Positions 7,093 through 14,939 of a DNA stretch of 33,156 nt are shown in pieces (position 1 is the stretch's first letter; each line of letters begins with the position of its first letter). Position numbers and translations under genes: made by a program. This stretch comes from Paracoccus litorisediminis (GTDB lineage: Bacteria > Pseudomonadota > Alphaproteobacteria > Rhodobacterales > Rhodobacteraceae). Location of the stretch: NCBI RefSeq assembly GCF_009711205.1, contig NZ_WMIG01000032.1, positions 1 to 33,156 on the forward strand. Direction: 5' to 3'. The notes under the pieces were generated by a model. It was not told the DNA's origin. It did not search any database and was given only the letters and a program-made list of their open reading frames with translations.

Positions 7093-8889
7093 TCATTCTG
7101 CCGCCTGCTGCGTTCCGACCCTGCGGGCCGGATCGTGAAGCGGCAGTTCAAGTTCGAACACGGCGCCTCGCCCACCCTCGTCCGCGGCATTATGCGCGGT
7201 CAGGCGGCCGCCGAAATCAGCTGCGATCCCGGACGAGATGGCCAGCCCCAGGCCGGTCCCCTCTCCGGGTTTCTTGGTGGTAAAGAAGGGTTCGAAGAGT
7301 TTTTCCAGATCGGAAACGCCCGGACCGTTGTCGCGGATGGACAAGAATGCGTGAGAGCCCGAGCTGACCGTGATCTCGATCGCGGGGTCGCGCACGGCCT
7401 TGATCGCGTCGATGGCGTTCCTCAGCAGGTTGATGATGACCTGTTCCAGCCGGATGCGGTCGCAGTAAACCATCACCGGATAGCGTGGAATGCTGCGCTG
7501 CAACTTGATCGTGCGGTTGCGCAGTTGCGGCTCCATCATCACCAGCGCACTGGACAATGCGGCGCGCAGATCGACGGGCTCAAAGGCCTCGCCGCCCTTG
7601 CGGGCATAGGATTTCAGCTGCCGCGTGATCGCCCCCATGCGCTCGACCAGATCGTCGATGCGCTGGAAGCTGGACAGCGCTTCCTCGCCGCGGCCACGCT
7701 GCAGCAGCAGGCGTGCCCCGGCCAGATAGGTCTTCATCGCGGCAAGGGGCTGGTTCAACTCATGGCTGACGCCTGCCGACATCTCGCCCAGAGCGGCCAG
7801 CTTCGAGGATTGCTGCACGGTCTGCTCGGCCACGCGCAACTCGCGCTGGACGCGCTCGCGTTCGGCGATCTCGCGGGTCAGGCGCAGGTTCAGCGCCCGC
7901 AGATCGGCTGATTCGCGCATATAGGCTGCCGATTCCACCCGCGCGCGTCGCGACAGCAGGTAGAACACCGCCGCCAGCAGGATCGCAAAGCCCATGATGA
8001 CCATGGCCAGAACAGCATTCACCCGCTCACGCACGGAATCGTAAGTGGTAAAGGCGATCATCTTCCAGCCGCGGAAGGGGATGCGGGTCTCGGCCTGCAT
8101 CACCGCCTTGCCCTGCACATAGGCGTCAACGGGGGCCGAGGTCCAATCCGCCGTCACCTGAAACGCCCGTGCAATCGCCGAAGGGGCGGATCGCACAGCC
8201 AGCGCCTCGGGCAAGGTCAGCCCACGCCAGCGCGGCTCGGTCGACAGGATGATCTGGCCCGAACTGTCGGTGACGGCGATGGCATCGGAAATCCCCGCCC
8301 ATGACCGCACCAGCCGCGTCAGATCGGCACCGACCACGACGACGCCCAGCGTCCGCCCGTCGGCCACCACCGCCCGCGAATAGGCAAATTCATAGACACC
8401 CTGCGGCGAGGGCGCGACGGTGAACACCGTGTCCTTCGACCGCAGCGCCTCGACATAGAAGGGTTCCTGCACGTAATTCGTGCCGATCAGGTTGCGGTCG
8501 GTCGAACCCACCGTCCGCCCCGAGGCATCCAGCAACCGGATCGAGGCCGCGCCGATTTCCTTCTGCGCGGAAATCAGCCGCGCCGACGTCCCCGAGAAAT
8601 CATTCCCCGTCAGGGCCGAAATCAACGCCGGATCACGCGCCAGCAACTGCGGCACGACCGATGTCCGCTGCAGTTCCGACAGCAGGTTCCCGGTATACAA
8701 GGCGGATCGCAACTCGGTCCGCACGCGGGTGTTTTCGGAAAACCGGGCCGATAGCCAGCTGTTGGTGAACCAGATCGTGCCGACGGCAAGCACCAGCAGC
8801 GCAGCGATCACGGCACGCAGCCCCCAGCGGCTGGTCATTGCTGCCCGGCTGCTTTCCGTCATTGCGGTACTGAGATCGTCTTCCTGCAT
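7093..8889 (-). CDS. dctB: DctB-like sensor histidine kinase
   Basis: Membrane sensor kinase of the DctB type, expected to phosphorylate the downstream regulator. In the 598-residue product a transmembrane helix at about 24-43 is followed by a periplasmic sensor of about 245 residues (double PAS/dCache type) and a second helix near 291-313. A coiled-coil linker (residues 325-365) leads to the H box with His376 (GVSHELNQPLAAMKTYLAGA). The ATPase domain shows the N box LLRNAIDAI near 488, DNGPGV at 520 and GTGLGLA at 544. The ATG at 8889 has AGAGG just upstream. The usual ligands are C4-dicarboxylates, but no transport genes flank the pair, so the signal here is unproven. Confidence 0.9.
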   Translation of the reverse strand: MQEDDLSTAMTESSRAAMTSRWGLRAVIAALLVLAVGTIWFTNSWLSARFSENTRVRTELRSALYTGNLLSELQRTSVVPQLLARDPALISALTGNDFSGTSARLISAQKEIGAASIRLLDASGRTVGSTDRNLIGTNYVQEPFYVEALRSKDTVFTVAPSPQGVYEFAYSRAVVADGRTLGVVVVGADLTRLVRSWAGISDAIAVTDSSGQIILSTEPRWRGLTLPEALAVRSAPSAIARAFQVTADWTSAPVDAYVQGKAVMQAETRIPFRGWKMIAFTTYDSVRERVNAVLAMVIMGFAILLAAVFYLLSRRARVESAAYMRESADLRALNLRLTREIAERERVQRELRVAEQTVQQSSKLAALGEMSAGVSHELNQPLAAMKTYLAGARLLLQRGRGEEALSSFQRIDDLVERMGAITRQLKSYARKGGEAFEPVDLRAALSSALVMMEPQLRNRTIKLQRSIPRYPVMVYCDRIRLEQVIINLLRNAIDAIKAVRDPAIEITVSSGSHAFLSIRDNGPGVSDLEKLFEPFFTTKKPGEGTGLGLAISSGIAADFGGRLTAHNAADEGGRGAVFELELPLHDPARRVGTQQAAE

Positions 8890-8951
8890 GCGCCTCTGGC
8901 CTGTCCCTCAGGGAACAAGCCAATCTAGTGCGCGAATGTCACGCACTCAAG

Positions 8952-9620
8952 TCAGACGGTGGCAAGCTCTTGCACAAGGGATGCAAAAACCCTTGCGCCA
9001 TCGGTTCCGCCGTGAACCGATTCGGCGGCACGCTCGGGGTGGGGCATCATGCCCAGCACGCGACGGTTCTCGGACAGCACCCCGGCAATGTCCTCAACCG
9101 AGCCGTTGATTCCCGGCGCATAGGTAAAGGCGATGCGGTCCTGGTCCTTCAGCGCGGCCAGTCCTTCGGCGTCGATCTGATAGTTGCCATCGTGATGGGC
9201 GACCGGAACGCGGATGCTGTCACCCTTGGCATAACCGGCGGTGAAGGGGCTTGCAGCGGTTGCAACCTTCAACTCGACCTCACGGCACAGGAAGGTCAGC
9301 CCGGCATTGCGCATCAGCGCGCCCGGCAGCAGGCCCAGTTCGGTCAGGATCTGGAAACCATTGCAGATCCCCAGCACATAGCCGCCCTTGGCACCATGCT
9401 CGCGGATGGCATTGGCAATCGGCGAATGCGCCGCAATCGCGCCACAGCGCAGATAGTCACCAAAGGAGAAACCGCCCGGCACCGCGACCAGATCGGTCCC
9501 CGTGGGCAGCGCCACATCCTTGTGCCAGACCCGCGTCACCTCGGCCCCCGCCTGCGTCAGGGCAACGGCAAGATCGCGGTCGCAATTCGAACCAGGGAAG
9601 GTGATGACGGCAGCTTTCAT
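8952..9620 (-). CDS. purQ: phosphoribosylformylglycinamidine synthase subunit PurQ
   Basis: Glutaminase subunit of FGAM synthase, which supplies ammonia to PurL in step four of purine synthesis. The 222-residue product is a class I glutamine amidotransferase with nucleophile Cys86 in GICNGFQ and His194/Glu196 in MMPHPERA. The N-terminus MKAAVITFPGSNCDRD is typical of PurQ. The ATG at 9620 is chosen because GGAG lies 8 nt upstream; an in-frame GTG at 9629 would place the site too close. Small PurQ proteins act with PurS, which is usually encoded next door, but I find no purS reading frame in the following intergenic region. Confidence 0.96.
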   Translation of the reverse strand: MKAAVITFPGSNCDRDLAVALTQAGAEVTRVWHKDVALPTGTDLVAVPGGFSFGDYLRCGAIAAHSPIANAIREHGAKGGYVLGICNGFQILTELGLLPGALMRNAGLTFLCREVELKVATAASPFTAGYAKGDSIRVPVAHHDGNYQIDAEGLAALKDQDRIAFTYAPGINGSVEDIAGVLSENRRVLGMMPHPERAAESVHGGTDGARVFASLVQELATV

Positions 9621-9785
9621 GGCGGGCACTCCGGGTTTGACCTGCGCGCCCCTTACTCCATTCTGGCCGGACTGTTAAGTCGCAACGCGCATTCCAAGGC
9701 GCGCGGCCCGGGAAATTCACCGTTTTACAAATACCCGACAGCAAGGCCGCGACACGCGATACGCCTGCCAGATGAGCATATGAAA

Positions 9786-9810
9786 AGGGCCGGGGAATAC
9801 CCCCGGCCCT
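9786..9810 (-). terminator. rho-independent terminator of icd
   Basis: A perfect 10-bp stem (AGGGCCGGGG / CCCCGGCCCT) with a 5-nt loop lies about 20 bp after the icd stop. On the minus strand it runs directly into TTTTCAT. Confidence 0.88.
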
Positions 9811-9831
9811 TCGTCAATCCAGCGTGGCAGC

Positions 9832-11046
9832 TCAGCCAGCCAGCGCCTTGTTCAGGTATTCGTCGACCTTTTCCAGATAGCCCATGGTGGTCAGCCATTT
9901 CTGGTCCGGCCCGACCAGCAGCGCCAGGTCCTTGGTCATGTGGCCATCTTCGACCGCCTGCACGGTGACCTTTTCCAGCGTCTGGGCGAAGTTCATCAGC
10001 GCTTCGTTGCTGTCGAGTTTCGCGCGGTGCTTCAGACCACCGGTCCAGGCAAAGATCGACGCGATCGAGTTGGTCGAGGTCTGGTTGCCCTTCTGGTGTT
10101 CGCGGTAGTGGCGCGTCACGGTGCCATGCGCGGCCTCGGCCTCGACGGTTTGCCCATCGGGGGTCATCAGCACCGAGGTCATCAGCCCCAGCGAGCCGAA
10201 GCCCTGCGCAACGGTGTCCGACTGCACGTCGCCGTCGTAGTTCTTGCAGGCCCAGACATAGCCGCCCGACCATTTCAGGTTCGAGGCCACCATGTCGTCG
10301 ATCAGGCGGTGTTCGTAGTGAATACCGGCCTTCTTGAACTTGTCCTCGAACTCTTCCTCATAGACCTTCTGGAACAGGTCCTTGAAGCGGCCGTCATAGG
10401 CTTTCAGGATGGTGTTCTTGGTCGACAGGTAGACCGGGAAGCCGCGCAGCAGGCCGTAGTTCATGGAGGCGCGGGCGAAGTCGATGATCGACTCGTCGAG
10501 GTTGTACATCGCCATGGCCACGCCCGAGGACGGCGCCTGGAAGACCTCGTGCTCGATGGTCTCGCCGTCTTCGCCGACGAACTTGATCGTCAGCTTGCCC
10601 TTGCCGGGGAAACGGAAATCGGTGGCCTTGTACTGGTCGCCGAAGGCGTGGCGGCCGACGATGACCGGCTTGGTCCAATGCGGAACCAGACGCGGCACGT
10701 TCTTGCAGATGATCGGCTCGCGGAAGATCACGCCGCCCAGAATGTTGCGGATGGTGCCGTTGGGCGACTTCCACATCTTCTTCAGGCCGAATTCCTCGAC
10801 ACGCTGCTCGTCCGGGGTGATGGTCGCGCATTTCACGCCGACGCCATATTGCTTGATCGCATTGGCGGCATCGATGGTGATCTGGTCTTCGGTGCGGTCA
10901 CGCTCCTCGATGCCCAGATCGTAATATTTCAGGTCGACGTCCAGATAGGGCAGGATCAGCTTCTGCTTGATGAAATCCCAGATGATCCGGGTCATCTCGT
11001 CGCCGTCGAGTTCAACGACGGGGTTCGCTACCTTGATCTTCGACAT
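9832..11046 (-). CDS. icd: isocitrate dehydrogenase, NADP-dependent
   Basis: TCA-cycle enzyme that oxidatively decarboxylates isocitrate to 2-oxoglutarate with NADP. The 404-residue product belongs to the eukaryote-like homodimeric type found in alphaproteobacteria rather than the E. coli type. Visible landmarks are the substrate-binding segment KSPNGTIRNILGG at about 93-105, the divalent-metal aspartates in HRLIDDMVAS near 247-255 and NYDGDVQSD near 269-277, and the NADP segment HGTVTRHYREHQ starting at 307. The ATG at 11046 has AAGGGA 7-8 nt upstream. It is followed by a strong terminator and seems to be its own unit. Confidence 0.97.
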   Translation of the reverse strand: MSKIKVANPVVELDGDEMTRIIWDFIKQKLILPYLDVDLKYYDLGIEERDRTEDQITIDAANAIKQYGVGVKCATITPDEQRVEEFGLKKMWKSPNGTIRNILGGVIFREPIICKNVPRLVPHWTKPVIVGRHAFGDQYKATDFRFPGKGKLTIKFVGEDGETIEHEVFQAPSSGVAMAMYNLDESIIDFARASMNYGLLRGFPVYLSTKNTILKAYDGRFKDLFQKVYEEEFEDKFKKAGIHYEHRLIDDMVASNLKWSGGYVWACKNYDGDVQSDTVAQGFGSLGLMTSVLMTPDGQTVEAEAAHGTVTRHYREHQKGNQTSTNSIASIFAWTGGLKHRAKLDSNEALMNFAQTLEKVTVQAVEDGHMTKDLALLVGPDQKWLTTMGYLEKVDEYLNKALAG

Positions 11047-11113
11047 AGGTGGTCCCTTTGGTTAGGATTCGGCTGCCCGCCCTATAGCGGCTAAAGCGGG
11101 CGAAGAAAAGGCT

Positions 11114-11131
11114 GGTATGCGATTGCATACC
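11114..11131 (-). terminator. inverted repeat after the tandem-HD gene, possible terminator
   Basis: GGTATGC and GCATACC form a perfect 7-bp stem around a 4-nt loop, 9 bp after the tandem-HD gene's stop. On the minus strand AGCCTTTTCTT follows, suggesting a weak intrinsic terminator. It is also upstream of icd and could be an operator instead. Confidence 0.45.
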
Positions 11132-11140
11132 GAGCCGCGA

Positions 11141-12265
11141 TCATCCCGCGAAATAGACCCGCGAGCTTTCGTTCAGCCAATGCCACAGGCTCGGCGCACC
11201 GCGTTCGATGCGCAGACCGACCCGCTCCACCAGCTGTTCATAGGTCACGTTATATTCGACCCAGCTTCCCCCGCCCGAGGCGATGTTCTGCATCACCGGC
11301 TGGGCCCGATCGAGCGACTTGGCAAAGACCGCATCCGGGGTCTCATTCGCCTCGAACTCGGTCCAGAGGGCGCGGAACTCGGCCCCCTGCGCGGGCGGCA
11401 GCAGGTCGAAAATGCGGTCGGCCGCCGCATCCTCAGCCGCCATTTGCGCCGCGCCGTGATGGGCCGCTCCGTTCTGGGCATGGATCGGTACGTCGCCGGT
11501 ATCGATCTCGACCAGATCATGCAGGATCAGCATGCGGATGACCCGACCGATATCGACGCCCTCACCCGCATGGCCCGCCATGACCAGCGCGTAAAGCGCC
11601 AGATGCCAGCTGTGTTCGGCGCTGTTTTCGCGGCGCGAGGCGTCGCAAAGCGTGCTGGCGCGATAGACGGATTTCAATCGGTCGGCTTCCGCCAGAAAGG
11701 CCAGTTGGCCGGACAGATCGCCTTCGACCGGGCGGCCCTCGCGGATGGCCTGCGCGGCCTGCATCGCTTCGGGCCATTCCTGCCACATCCGGGCGGCGCG
11801 ACCGGTCGTCATGTTGTCGGCGACGATGGCAAGGTGATCGGCCAGGGGCTCGGGCGCGTGCAGCACCTGAAACAACGGCTGAATGTGATCCATGCGCTTG
11901 GCGAAACGCGCGTCAGGGGTGTCGGCGGCCTCGAATTCCTGCCACAGCGCCAGCAGATCCGCGCCATCGGGCAGGATGCCGAACAACCTTTGTGCAGCGG
12001 CCAGTTCGGCGGCCTCGACGGCGGCGATGTCATGGGCAAGGTGGATCGGGTGGTCGCCGCAATCGACCTCGACCAGATCGTGCAGCAGGATCATCGCGAT
12101 GGCGCGATCGCTGGCACCAAAGGCCATGGCGAAAAGCGCGACATGCCAGCTGTGTTCGGCGCTGTTCTCGGCGCGGGACAGGTCCATCAGCACATTGGCG
12201 CGCTCAACGGATTTCAGCCGGTCGGCTTCGTTCAGGAAATTGAAACGGGCGGTCAGATCGCTCAT
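11141..12265 (-). CDS. protein of two tandem HD domains (YfbR/HDDC2-like)
   Basis: Predicted metal-dependent phosphohydrolase, related to 5'-deoxynucleotidase YfbR and HDDC2-type HD proteins that act on nucleotides. The 374 residues are two homologous copies. Copy 1 (about 6-180) has NSAEHSWH with His38 and LLHDLVEVDCGD with His62-Asp63. Copy 2 (about 188-370) has NSAEHSWH with His218 and ILHDLVEIDTGD with His249-Asp250. Each copy starts with FL-EADRLKSV and ends with a DxxFAK-x-D helix. The offset is 180 residues, and both copies keep the HD metal ligands, so both may be active. Single-domain relatives are about 190 residues long and usually dimerise. ATG 12265 has a perfect AAGGAG 6 nt upstream. 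Confidence 0.9.
   Translation of the reverse strand: MSDLTARFNFLNEADRLKSVERANVLMDLSRAENSAEHSWHVALFAMAFGASDRAIAMILLHDLVEVDCGDHPIHLAHDIAAVEAAELAAAQRLFGILPDGADLLALWQEFEAADTPDARFAKRMDHIQPLFQVLHAPEPLADHLAIVADNMTTGRAARMWQEWPEAMQAAQAIREGRPVEGDLSGQLAFLAEADRLKSVYRASTLCDASRRENSAEHSWHLALYALVMAGHAGEGVDIGRVIRMLILHDLVEIDTGDVPIHAQNGAAHHGAAQMAAEDAAADRIFDLLPPAQGAEFRALWTEFEANETPDAVFAKSLDRAQPVMQNIASGGGSWVEYNVTYEQLVERVGLRIERGAPSLWHWLNESSRVYFAG
11603..12166. repeat. internal tandem duplication of an HD module (540-bp offset)
   Basis: A 24-nt identical stretch occurs at 11603-11626 and again at 12143-12166, exactly 540 bp apart (180 codons). Further near-identical stretches share this offset, for example around 11500/12060 and 11660/12200. 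They mark an in-frame duplication within one gene. Confidence 0.8.
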
Positions 12266-12334
12266 GCGCGGCTCCTTTTCGTTTCGCCCCGGTCCTAGCG
12301 CCATGCGCGGACCATGGCCAGCCGCAAAGAAGAA

Positions 12335-12357
12335 CGCCCCGGCGATGGGCCGGGGCG
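12335..12357 (-). terminator. rho-independent terminator of the alpha/beta hydrolase gene
   Basis: A 9-bp stem (CGCCCCGGC / GCCGGGGCG) with a 5-nt loop lies 6 bp after the hydrolase stop. On the minus strand it is followed by TTCTTCTTT. Confidence 0.82.
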
Positions 12358-12363
12358 ATGGGT

Positions 12364-13023
12364 TCAGCGGGTGTTTTCCGTCAGGCGGCGACGGACATAG
12401 CCCTGCACCTTGTCGATCATCGGCTTCATGTGGACCTCATCGTCGCGGAAGAAGTGGTCCGCGCCTTCGATTTCCTCATGGGTGACGGTGATGCCCTTCT
12501 GCTCGCGCAGTTTGCTCACCAGCGTGTTGGTGTCCTTGGGCGGAGCCACGCGGTCGGCCGAACCGTTAATGATCAGCCCCGAGGAAGGGCACGGCGCGAG
12601 GAAGCTGAAGTCATACATGTTCGCCGGCGGCGCGACCGAGATGAAGCCGGTGATCTCGGGGCGACGCATCAGCAGTTGCATGCCGATCCACGCGCCAAAG
12701 CTGAAGCCCGCGACCCAGCAATGCTTGCTGTTCGGGTTCATCGCCTGCAGGTAATCCAGCGCCGCGGCCGCGTCCGACAGCTCGCCGATGCCCTGGTCGA
12801 ATTCGCCTTGGCTGCGGCCGACGCCACGGAAATTGAACCGCATGACGGTGAAGCCCATGCGGTGGAACGCGTAGTGCAGGTTGTAGACGACCCGGTTGTT
12901 CATCGTGCCGCCATATTGCGGATGCGGGTGCAGGATGATGGCGATCGGGGCGTCGGGGATCGGTTGCGCGTGATAGCGCCCCTCAAGACGACCTTCGGGA
13001 CCGGGGAAAATCAGTTCGGGCAT
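12364..13023 (-). CDS. alpha/beta hydrolase (dienelactone-hydrolase-like)
   Basis: Cytoplasmic serine hydrolase of unknown substrate. The 219-residue product has the oxyanion strand LHPHPQYGGTMNN near 37, FNFRGVGRSQG near 63, the nucleophile elbow GFSFG with Ser108, a likely acid at Asp157 (NGSADRVAP), and His190 (EGADHFF). This pattern fits the small hydrolases often annotated as COG2945. The ATG at 13023 has AAAGGA upstream; a longer in-frame reading extends into the divergent promoter region and is rejected. It is transcribed away from iscR, as in several Rhodobacteraceae where a hydrolase of this kind lies near the Fe-S assembly genes; that parallel is from memory. Confidence 0.88.
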   Translation of the reverse strand: MPELIFPGPEGRLEGRYHAQPIPDAPIAIILHPHPQYGGTMNNRVVYNLHYAFHRMGFTVMRFNFRGVGRSQGEFDQGIGELSDAAAALDYLQAMNPNSKHCWVAGFSFGAWIGMQLLMRRPEITGFISVAPPANMYDFSFLAPCPSSGLIINGSADRVAPPKDTNTLVSKLREQKGITVTHEEIEGADHFFRDDEVHMKPMIDKVQGYVRRRLTENTR

Positions 13024-13048
13024 GGGCTTCCTTTGAAACTCGGGTTTC

Positions 13049-13077
13049 TTGACCCTGTGACGGCGCGGCTCTAGATG
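13049..13077 (+). promoter_or_regulatory. candidate iscR promoter in divergent region
   Basis: TTGACC (13049-13054) and TAGATG (13072-13077) are 17 bp apart on the plus strand, giving a leader of about 100 nt to iscR. On the opposite strand a TTGACC at 13077-13082 overlaps the -10 and could be the -35 of the hydrolase promoter, although its -10 (TCACAG) is poor. Confidence 0.4.
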
Positions 13078-13185
13078 GTCAATCTGGGAAGCGCACCAGA
13101 CATAGGCAAGACGCAATCAAAGACGGCGCAGGCGGATTAGCCTGAAGCCCGCGTTGCGTCAATGCGATGGCAGAGGGAGACCACG

Positions 13186-13644
13186 ATGAAACTGTCCACC
13201 AAAGGCCGCTACGCCATGGTCGCCTTGACCGACCTGGCCATCGCCAAGGGCGATGATCTGACCTCGCTGGCCGAGATCTCGAAGCGTCAGGACATCTCGT
13301 TACCCTATCTCGAACAGCTGTTCGTGCGGCTGCGCCGGGCGGGGCTAGTCGAATCCGTGCGTGGTCCCGGCGGCGGCTACCGGCTGGCAAAAACGCCCGA
13401 GACGATCCGCGTCGCCGACATCCTTGAGGCCGTGGACGAGACCGTCAGCGCCATGCATGTCGGCGCGGGGGCCTCGGGCGGCATTTCGGGATCGCGGGCA
13501 CAGACGCTGTCGAACCGGCTTTGGGAAAGCCTGTCGGCGCATGTCTATGTTTTCCTGCACAACCACACACTGGCGGATGTGGCACGCAATCAGCTTCTGC
13601 CCTGCCCGGCCCTGCCCAAGATCCTGTCGATCGTCGACGAATAA
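13186..13644 (+). CDS. iscR: Rrf2-family regulator, IscR-like
   Basis: Predicted transcriptional regulator of iron-sulfur cluster assembly. The 152-residue product has the Rrf2 winged helix: MKLSTKGRYAMVALTDLA at the N-terminus, AEISKRQDISLPYLEQLFVRLRRAGLVES, then the wing RGPGGGYRLAKTPETI. The region that carries three Fe-S cysteines in E. coli IscR (about 90-110 here) has none: it reads HVGAGASGGISGSRAQTLSNRLW. The only cysteine is Cys140 near the C-terminus. Rhodobacter IscR has been described as binding its cluster with unusual ligation, and this protein fits that group. ATG 13186 has GAGGGAGA upstream. The following gene is a polyamine enzyme, not suf/isc. Confidence 0.85.
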   Translation: MKLSTKGRYAMVALTDLAIAKGDDLTSLAEISKRQDISLPYLEQLFVRLRRAGLVESVRGPGGGYRLAKTPETIRVADILEAVDETVSAMHVGAGASGGISGSRAQTLSNRLWESLSAHVYVFLHNHTLADVARNQLLPCPALPKILSIVDE

Positions 13645-13652
13645 TCGCCTGC

Positions 13653-13671
13653 GGGGCGGCTGGACCGCCCC
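13653..13671 (+). terminator. possible terminator after iscR
   Basis: GGGGCGG and CCGCCCC form a 7-bp stem with a 5-nt loop, 8 bp after the iscR stop. No T run follows, so this is weak. Confidence 0.35.
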
Positions 13672-13695
13672 CACGTCATGGGCAAGTCACCATTC

Positions 13696-13733
13696 CTTGC
13701 GAAACGACGCAAGTGGCCCTAAATGAGCCACTT
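13696..13733 (+). promoter_or_regulatory. nspC promoter with overlapping inverted repeats
   Basis: TTGCGA (13697-13702) and TAAATG (13720-13725) are 17 bp apart. A perfect inverted repeat AAGTGGC-N9-GCCACTT (13711-13717 / 13727-13733) brackets the -10. A second one, CTTGCG-N6-CGCAAG (13696-13701 / 13708-13713), covers the -35. The two share three bases. This layout suggests a repressor site controlling the polyamine genes. Confidence 0.5.
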
Positions 13734-13769
13734 CATTCGACCCGGCTTCGCCACGAGGGGATACGCGCC

Positions 13770-14876
13770 ATGTCCGAACTGCAGACGCCCTATTACCTGA
13801 TCGACCTTGCGAAGCTGCGGGTCAACATGGAGCGCATCCAGTATCTGCGTGAGCATTCGGGCGCGAAATGCCTGCTGGCGCTGAAATGCTTCGCCACATG
13901 GTCGGCGTTCGACTTCATGCGCCCGTTCATGGACGGCACCACCTCGTCGTCGCTGTTCGAACTGCGTCTGGGCCATGAGGAATTCGGCAAGGAAACCCAC
14001 GCCTATTCCGTCGGCTGGGCCGATCACGAGATCGACGAGGCCTTGGGTTATTCCCACAAGATCATCTTCAACAGCCTTGGCCAGCTGGACCGTTTCGGGG
14101 CCAAGGCCGCCGAGCGCGGCATCACCATGGGCCTGCGCCTGAACCCGCGCTTCTCGACCAGCGGCTTCGATCTGGCCGACCCGGCGCGTCCCTTCTCGCG
14201 CCTTGGCGAATGGGACCTGCCGCGGCTGGAATCCGCGCTGGACCGGATTTCCGGCGTGATGATCCATTACAATTGCGAAAACGGCGACTTTGACCTGTTC
14301 GACGCGCAACTTTCCCGCATCGAGGCCGAATTCGGCGGCTTCCTGGAAAAGCTCGACTGGGTTTCGCTGGGCGGTGGCATCCATTTCACCGGTGACGGCT
14401 ATCCGCTGGACCGCCTTGCCGCACGGCTGAAGGCCTTCCAGCAGAAATTCGGCGTCCAACTGTTCCTTGAGCCGGGCGAAGCCAGCATCACCAAGTCCAG
14501 CTCGCTTGAGGTCTCGGTCCTTGACGTGATCCATAATGGCAAGGACGTGGCCATCGTCGACAGCTCGATCGAGGCCCATATGCTGGACCTGCTGATCTAT
14601 CGCGAAACCGCCAAGCTGCCGCAGGACGGCAACCACGCCTATCAGATCGCGGGCAAGACCTGTCTGGCCGGCGACATCTTCGGCGAGGGCCGCTTCCCGG
14701 CTCCGCTGCAGATCGGCGACCAGATCAGCATCGCGGATGCCGCCGGTTACACCATGGTCAAGAAGAACTGGTTCAATGGCGTCGGCATGCCCTCGATCGC
14801 GATCCGCGATGAGGACGGAACGATCCGCGAAGTTCGCCGGTTCTCTTACGACGATTACAAATCCAGCCTGTCCTGA
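13770..14876 (+). CDS. nspC: carboxynorspermidine decarboxylase
   Basis: PLP enzyme that decarboxylates carboxyspermidine/carboxynorspermidine, the last step of the alternative spermidine pathway. The 368-residue product is a fold type III (alanine racemase-like) decarboxylase. PLP Lys39 lies in LALKCFATW, the phosphate-binding glycines are in SLGGGIHFTG (201-203), EPGE is at 234-237, and the substrate-contact Cys298/Asp302 lie in KTCLAGDIFGEG. The C-terminus has AAGYTMVKKNWFNG. The ATG at 13770 is preceded by GAGGGG 9 nt away. The gene is followed, 63 bp on, by the carboxynorspermidine dehydrogenase, so the two pathway enzymes form an operon. Confidence 0.93.
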   Translation: MSELQTPYYLIDLAKLRVNMERIQYLREHSGAKCLLALKCFATWSAFDFMRPFMDGTTSSSLFELRLGHEEFGKETHAYSVGWADHEIDEALGYSHKIIFNSLGQLDRFGAKAAERGITMGLRLNPRFSTSGFDLADPARPFSRLGEWDLPRLESALDRISGVMIHYNCENGDFDLFDAQLSRIEAEFGGFLEKLDWVSLGGGIHFTGDGYPLDRLAARLKAFQQKFGVQLFLEPGEASITKSSSLEVSVLDVIHNGKDVAIVDSSIEAHMLDLLIYRETAKLPQDGNHAYQIAGKTCLAGDIFGEGRFPAPLQIGDQISIADAAGYTMVKKNWFNGVGMPSIAIRDEDGTIREVRRFSYDDYKSSLS

Positions 14877-14939
14877 GCCGGAAGCTCAGGCGAAAGCGAG
14901 GTCCTCCCCCCTTTTCCTGCCCCTCTGAAGGAGACTGAA

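Noticed and set aside
9621..9785. Search for purS between purQ and icd
   Set aside because: No frame of about 80 codons with PurS features is present; only intergenic sequence and the icd terminator.
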